Part shown: positions 5,953-8,257 of the stretch, piece after piece
Layout of the letters: every line of letters starts with the position of its first letter
Numbering within the stretch: position 1 is the first letter of the stretch
From: Clostridia bacterium
GTDB lineage: Bacteria > Bacillota > Clostridia > Oscillospirales > Acutalibacteraceae
NCBI GenBank assembly: GCA_900755895.1
Contig: CAAEIG010000095.1
Coordinates: 1-8,257 of the forward strand
Length of the DNA stretch: 8,257 nt
Direction of reading: 5' to 3'
Notes under the pieces: model-generated
The model's input: only the letters and a program-made list of their open reading frames with translations
What the model was told of the DNA's origin: nothing
The model's database searches: none
Program-made: the position numbers and the translations under genes

Positions 5953-7296
5953 GTGAATGATTATACCGCCCGTGTCATCTGCAATCTGCAGAAGCAGTAC
6001 CCCCATGAACCGGAGTATCTCCAGGCGGTCCAGCTCTGGCTGGAGCTTATTGGTCCGGCGGCGGATGATCCCCTGTATGAGAAGCTGGACCTGATTACCC
6101 GAATGGCGGAGCCGGAGCGGATGTTCTCTTTCCCCGTCTCCTGGATGGACGACCAGGGACAGGTACACACCAACCATGGCTACCGGGTGCAGTTCAACAG
6201 CGCCATCGGCCCCTATAAAGGAGGCCTGCGCTTCCATCCCAGCGTCAAGCCCTCAGTGGTGAAATTCCTGGGATTTGAGCAGACCTATAAAAATGCACTC
6301 ACTGGTCTGCCCATCGGCGGGGCTGCCGGCGGGGCGGACTTTGATCCTCGGGGTAAAAGCAAGCGGGAGATCATGCGCTTCTGCCACAACTTCATGCGTG
6401 CCCTGTACCGGTATATCGGTGCAGATACTGACGTGCCTGCTGGCGACATTGGCGTAGGCACCCGGGAGATCGGCTATCTGTACGGTGAGTACAAGCGCCT
6501 CACCGGCCGGGCGGAAAGCAGTGCCCTCACCGGAAAGGGCCTCACCTACGGCGGAAGTCAGGTGCGTCTGGAGGCCGCCGGCTTCGGAACAGTCTATTTC
6601 CTGGCCCGTATGCTGGAGAAGGCGGGAGAGTCCCTGGAAGGCAAGAGGATTCTGGCCTCCGGCTATGGCAACATGACCTGCGGAGTGTGTCGGAAGGCAT
6701 CGGAGCTGGGAGCCAAGGTGGTGACCCTGTCCGGCCCGGACGGCTATGTCTACGACCCGGACGGGGTGTGCACCCAGGAGAAGTTCAGCTTCCTCATGTC
6801 CATGCGGTCCAGCGGAGCCGATCGGGTGGAGCCCTACGCCCAGCAGTTCGGGGTGGAGTTTTTCTCGGGGCGGAAGCCCTGGGAAGTGCCCGGCGATGTG
6901 GCCATTCCCTGTGCTACTCAGAATGAAGTAGACGTTGCGGATGCAGCACAGCTTCTCACCAACGGTATGGAATATTATGTGGAGGCGGCCAATATGCCCG
7001 CCACCCCCGAGGCTATGCGTCTGTTGCGTTCTGACCTCAAGTTGCGGATGGCAACCTCCCGAGCCTCCGGCTCCGGCGGTGTAGTGCTCTCTGCCCTCGA
7101 AATGTCTCAGAACAGTATACGGGATAATTGGTCTCGGAGTGAAGTTGAGAATCGTCTGAAACAGGTCATGGTTCAAATTTATGATGATTCTGTACTAGCT
7201 GCGGCAGAGTTTGGATTAGGAGAAGATTTAGTCGCTGGTAGTGCAATTGCATCATTCTCTAAAATAGCACAGGCTATGGTGGCACAAGGCTGTTAA
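5953..7296 (+). CDS. Glutamate dehydrogenase homologue lacking the catalytic lysine (447 aa, probable pseudoenzyme)
   Basis: Full-length family I GDH homologue, closest in flavour to NAD-dependent C. symbiosum GDH: SGPDGYVYDPDG after the Rossmann fold, then KPW and CATQNEVD, and a C-terminus ending AMVAQG. Numbering coincides with that enzyme. Lys89, Lys113, Asp165, Arg205, Asn240 and Ser380 are kept. The catalytic Lys125 is Ala125 (GGAAGGADFD, codons at 6322-6327), Thr209 is Ala, Asn373 of the NAGGV motif is Gly (SGSGGV), and the late ANIxGF is SAIASF. GCC differs from either Lys codon at all three positions, so a reading error is excluded. The frame is uninterrupted. Normal deamination is therefore not expected; a regulatory or structural partner of the upstream GdhA, or a changed reaction, is inferred. 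It lies 12 bases after gdhA with its own strong ribosome binding site and GTG start, so the two are surely co-transcribed. The last 186 bases drop to 42 percent GC, against 62-67 percent in two body samples. Confidence 0.88.
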   Translation: MNDYTARVICNLQKQYPHEPEYLQAVQLWLELIGPAADDPLYEKLDLITRMAEPERMFSFPVSWMDDQGQVHTNHGYRVQFNSAIGPYKGGLRFHPSVKPSVVKFLGFEQTYKNALTGLPIGGAAGGADFDPRGKSKREIMRFCHNFMRALYRYIGADTDVPAGDIGVGTREIGYLYGEYKRLTGRAESSALTGKGLTYGGSQVRLEAAGFGTVYFLARMLEKAGESLEGKRILASGYGNMTCGVCRKASELGAKVVTLSGPDGYVYDPDGVCTQEKFSFLMSMRSSGADRVEPYAQQFGVEFFSGRKPWEVPGDVAIPCATQNEVDVADAAQLLTNGMEYYVEAANMPATPEAMRLLRSDLKLRMATSRASGSGGVVLSALEMSQNSIRDNWSRSEVENRLKQVMVQIYDDSVLAAAEFGLGEDLVAGSAIASFSKIAQAMVAQGC

Positions 7297-7332
7297 ATGT
7301 GAAATGTATTCTTTTTTGATTCTCTGAGTATA

Positions 7333-7344
7333 GTAAGATCTTAC
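7333..7344. other. 12-bp palindrome flanked by CTGAGT direct repeats downstream of the gdh pair
   Basis: GTAAGATCTTAC is a perfect palindrome in the AT-rich spacer after the second gdh. The hexamer CTGAGT occurs on both sides (7324-7329 and 7346-7351). There is no following T-run, so it is not a standard terminator. It may be a protein site or part of a junction between the chromosome and the conjugative element; its function is not established. Confidence 0.3.
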
Positions 7345-7392
7345 CCTGAGTCCTTCTGCTCGGTCCACTCTGACCCTATCCCTAGTCCACAA

Positions 7393-7432
7393 AAACGGCG
7401 CAGTGTTCCCTTGGCGGAGCACTGCGCCGTTT
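7393..7432. terminator. Long hairpin terminator between convergent operons
   Basis: A 17-bp stem pairs AAACGGCGCAGTGTTCC (7393-7409) with GGAGCACTGCGCCGTTT (7416-7432), with a single G-U wobble and a 6-base loop. Read on the minus strand the stem is followed by a run of five T's, so it should stop the virD4/winged-helix transcript, starting 9 bases after that gene's end. On the plus strand only three T's follow, giving weaker termination for the gdh pair, which has no other hairpin of its own. Confidence 0.85.
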
Positions 7433-7441
7433 GCGCTGTTC

Positions 7442-7702
7442 TCACTTCAGTATCCGGTATAGATTGGAGGTACATCCCCCATTTTCCCGGTATCTGGGCC
7501 GCTTCTCGATCCAGCCCAGACGGAGCAAGTCTTGGATCGCCCGCTTCACTGTGGAGCGGGACAGGTTCAGGTCCTGGGCAATGCTGTCTATGGCATACCA
7601 GCTTTCGCCGTCTTTATTAGCTCGATCATGGAGATAGAGACATACCATCTTGGCCCGGGAACTTAACTCTTGGTCGCCGTATACGGCATTGAAGAAACTC
7701 AC
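7442..7702 (-). CDS. Small winged helix-turn-helix protein of a conjugative element (86 aa)
   Basis: A DNA-binding protein of the short wHTH type commonly found beside VirD4 in clostridial integrative conjugative elements. The core runs from about residue 35 to 70: IDSIAQDLNLSRSTVKRAI forms the helix-turn-helix, followed by LLRLGWIEKRPR as the start of the wing. The N-terminus, with NAVYGDQELSSRAKMVCLYL, is the typical opening helix of this family. It starts with GTG overlapping the virD4 stop as GTGA, and AGGAGG (7715-7710) lies 7 bases upstream, so the two are translationally coupled. The role is inferred: a regulator of transfer genes or an accessory to element replication. It is the last gene of its transcript before the hairpin. 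Confidence 0.8.
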   Translation of the reverse strand: MSFFNAVYGDQELSSRAKMVCLYLHDRANKDGESWYAIDSIAQDLNLSRSTVKRAIQDLLRLGWIEKRPRYRENGGCTSNLYRILK

Positions 7703-8257
7703 ACAGGCTCCTCCTCCCTCTTCTGCGTGTTGTAGCCCGTTTTCGGGGAGGGGCCTTCCTCATCTACGCACTCCTCTCCCCTCTGCTCTCGCTGCTGAGC
7801 GTGTAAAATCGCCTGAACCAGTTCCCGCTTTCCTGCATAGATCACTTTTCGGGCCGCTCGTTCCGGAGCCTGGTATGGTTCCTCAAAGGTGATTCCCCAC
7901 TCTAAAAATAAGCGGAGCTTTGTCCTCATAGGATAGGTGCCGGTCTTCATCACGATAAATTCTCCCTTCGGGAGCGCTTTGAGTTCATCCGGTGTCATCA
8001 ACGCCCGTTCCATCATTTGCAGAGACTGGCTGGGATCATTCTTTCCCTTGGAGACAGAGCCGCTCATCACAGTGCGGCTGCCCAAGGCTTTGGACAACAC
8101 CTCGGCGGTCTGGGAGTTGGGGGCAAAGCCTCCGAAAATGGTGTCTTGGCAATTGTCTGCCAGTATTTCTGCTCCCTCTTTCCCATAATTCTTCTCCAAC
8201 TGGGCCAGTGATTGAATAATGGGCACCATGGTCAATCTTCGGGAGCGCCCAGCGGAA
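7699..8257 (-). CDS. VirD4/TraG-type conjugative coupling protein, C-terminal part (start outside window)
   Basis: The frame runs open through the right edge, so this is the last 185 or so residues of a protein normally near 600. Coupling proteins are membrane-anchored ATPases that bring the relaxase-DNA complex to the type IV secretion channel. Visible is the TraG/TraD C-terminal region: SRRLTMVPIIQSLAQLEK, with the conserved Q-S-x-x-Q-L, then the NCQDTIFGGFAPNSQTAEVLSKALG stretch, after which the sequence becomes charged and variable, ending in a Glu-rich tail. Walker A and B motifs and the membrane segments lie outside the window. A TTG at 8235 is not a true start because homology continues upstream of it. 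The stop (7701-7699) overlaps the next gene. The type fits Firmicutes elements of the CD1115 class. Confidence 0.87.
   Translation of the reverse strand, partial: SAGRSRRLTMVPIIQSLAQLEKNYGKEGAEILADNCQDTIFGGFAPNSQTAEVLSKALGSRTVMSGSVSKGKNDPSQSLQMMERALMTPDELKALPKGEFIVMKTGTYPMRTKLRLFLEWGITFEEPYQAPERAARKVIYAGKRELVQAILHAQQREQRGEECVDEEGPSPKTGYNTQKREEEPV

Noticed and set aside
5790..7296. Reciprocal tail swap between the two gdh genes, suggested by a GC-rich 3' end on the AT-rich gene and the reverse on the other, with borders near residues 387-400 of both.
   Set aside because: The protein tails stay with their own lineages: the second gene's tail (QVM, GLG, KIAxAM, AQG) resembles C. symbiosum GDH like its body, and the first keeps a standard ANIAGF tail. 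Composition changes without a lineage swap.
8233..8235. TTG at 8235 (minus strand) as the start of a small complete gene.
   Set aside because: The frame stays open to the window edge and the residues before it continue the coupling-protein homology (SRSRRL), so it is internal.

Overview
The window reads as chromosomal DNA from a GC-rich gut-type clostridium. The likely group is Oscillospiraceae-like (Flavonifractor/Lawsonibacter/Oscillibacter type), an inference from protein flavour, high GC with G/C-ending codons, and strong AGGAGG-type ribosome binding sites. A fragment of a Firmicutes conjugative element sits at the right edge, on the opposite strand. No rRNA, tRNA, CRISPR array or insertion sequence was seen.

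Layout, left to right. (1) 1-621 +: C-terminal part of an aldehyde dehydrogenase, closed by a strong hairpin terminator (636-677). (2) 678-963: gene-free leader with a perfect 16-bp palindrome and a near-perfect 12-bp direct repeat. (3) 964-4428 +: a two-gene operon encoding an aconitase-superfamily hydratase and a eukaryotic-type isocitrate dehydrogenase, closed by a terminator at 4460-4504. (4) 4594-7296 +: two glutamate dehydrogenase genes 12 bp apart. The first is a canonical NADP-type GdhA. The second descends from the NAD-type Clostridium symbiosum lineage but has lost the catalytic lysine and other active-site residues. (5) 7393-7432: a long hairpin between the convergent transcription units. 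(6) 7442-8257 -: the C-terminal part of a VirD4/TraG-type coupling protein and an overlapping small winged-helix gene, from an integrative conjugative element.

How the genes fit together. Hydratase plus IDH plus GDH is the route citrate -> isocitrate -> 2-oxoglutarate -> glutamate, the oxidative TCA branch used for glutamate synthesis and nitrogen assimilation. The IDH or the first GDH would supply or use NADPH. The exact substrate of the hydratase and the cofactor of this IDH are not certain from sequence.

The most interesting point is the second GDH. Its reading frame is intact and its GDH fold motifs are preserved. However, the residue aligned with the catalytic Lys125 is Ala, Asn373 is Gly and Thr209 is Ala. 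This looks like a conserved pseudoenzyme made together with an active GDH, possibly as a regulatory subunit. The IDH also carries unusual substitutions at its substrate loop and at the positions that bind the NADP 2'-phosphate.
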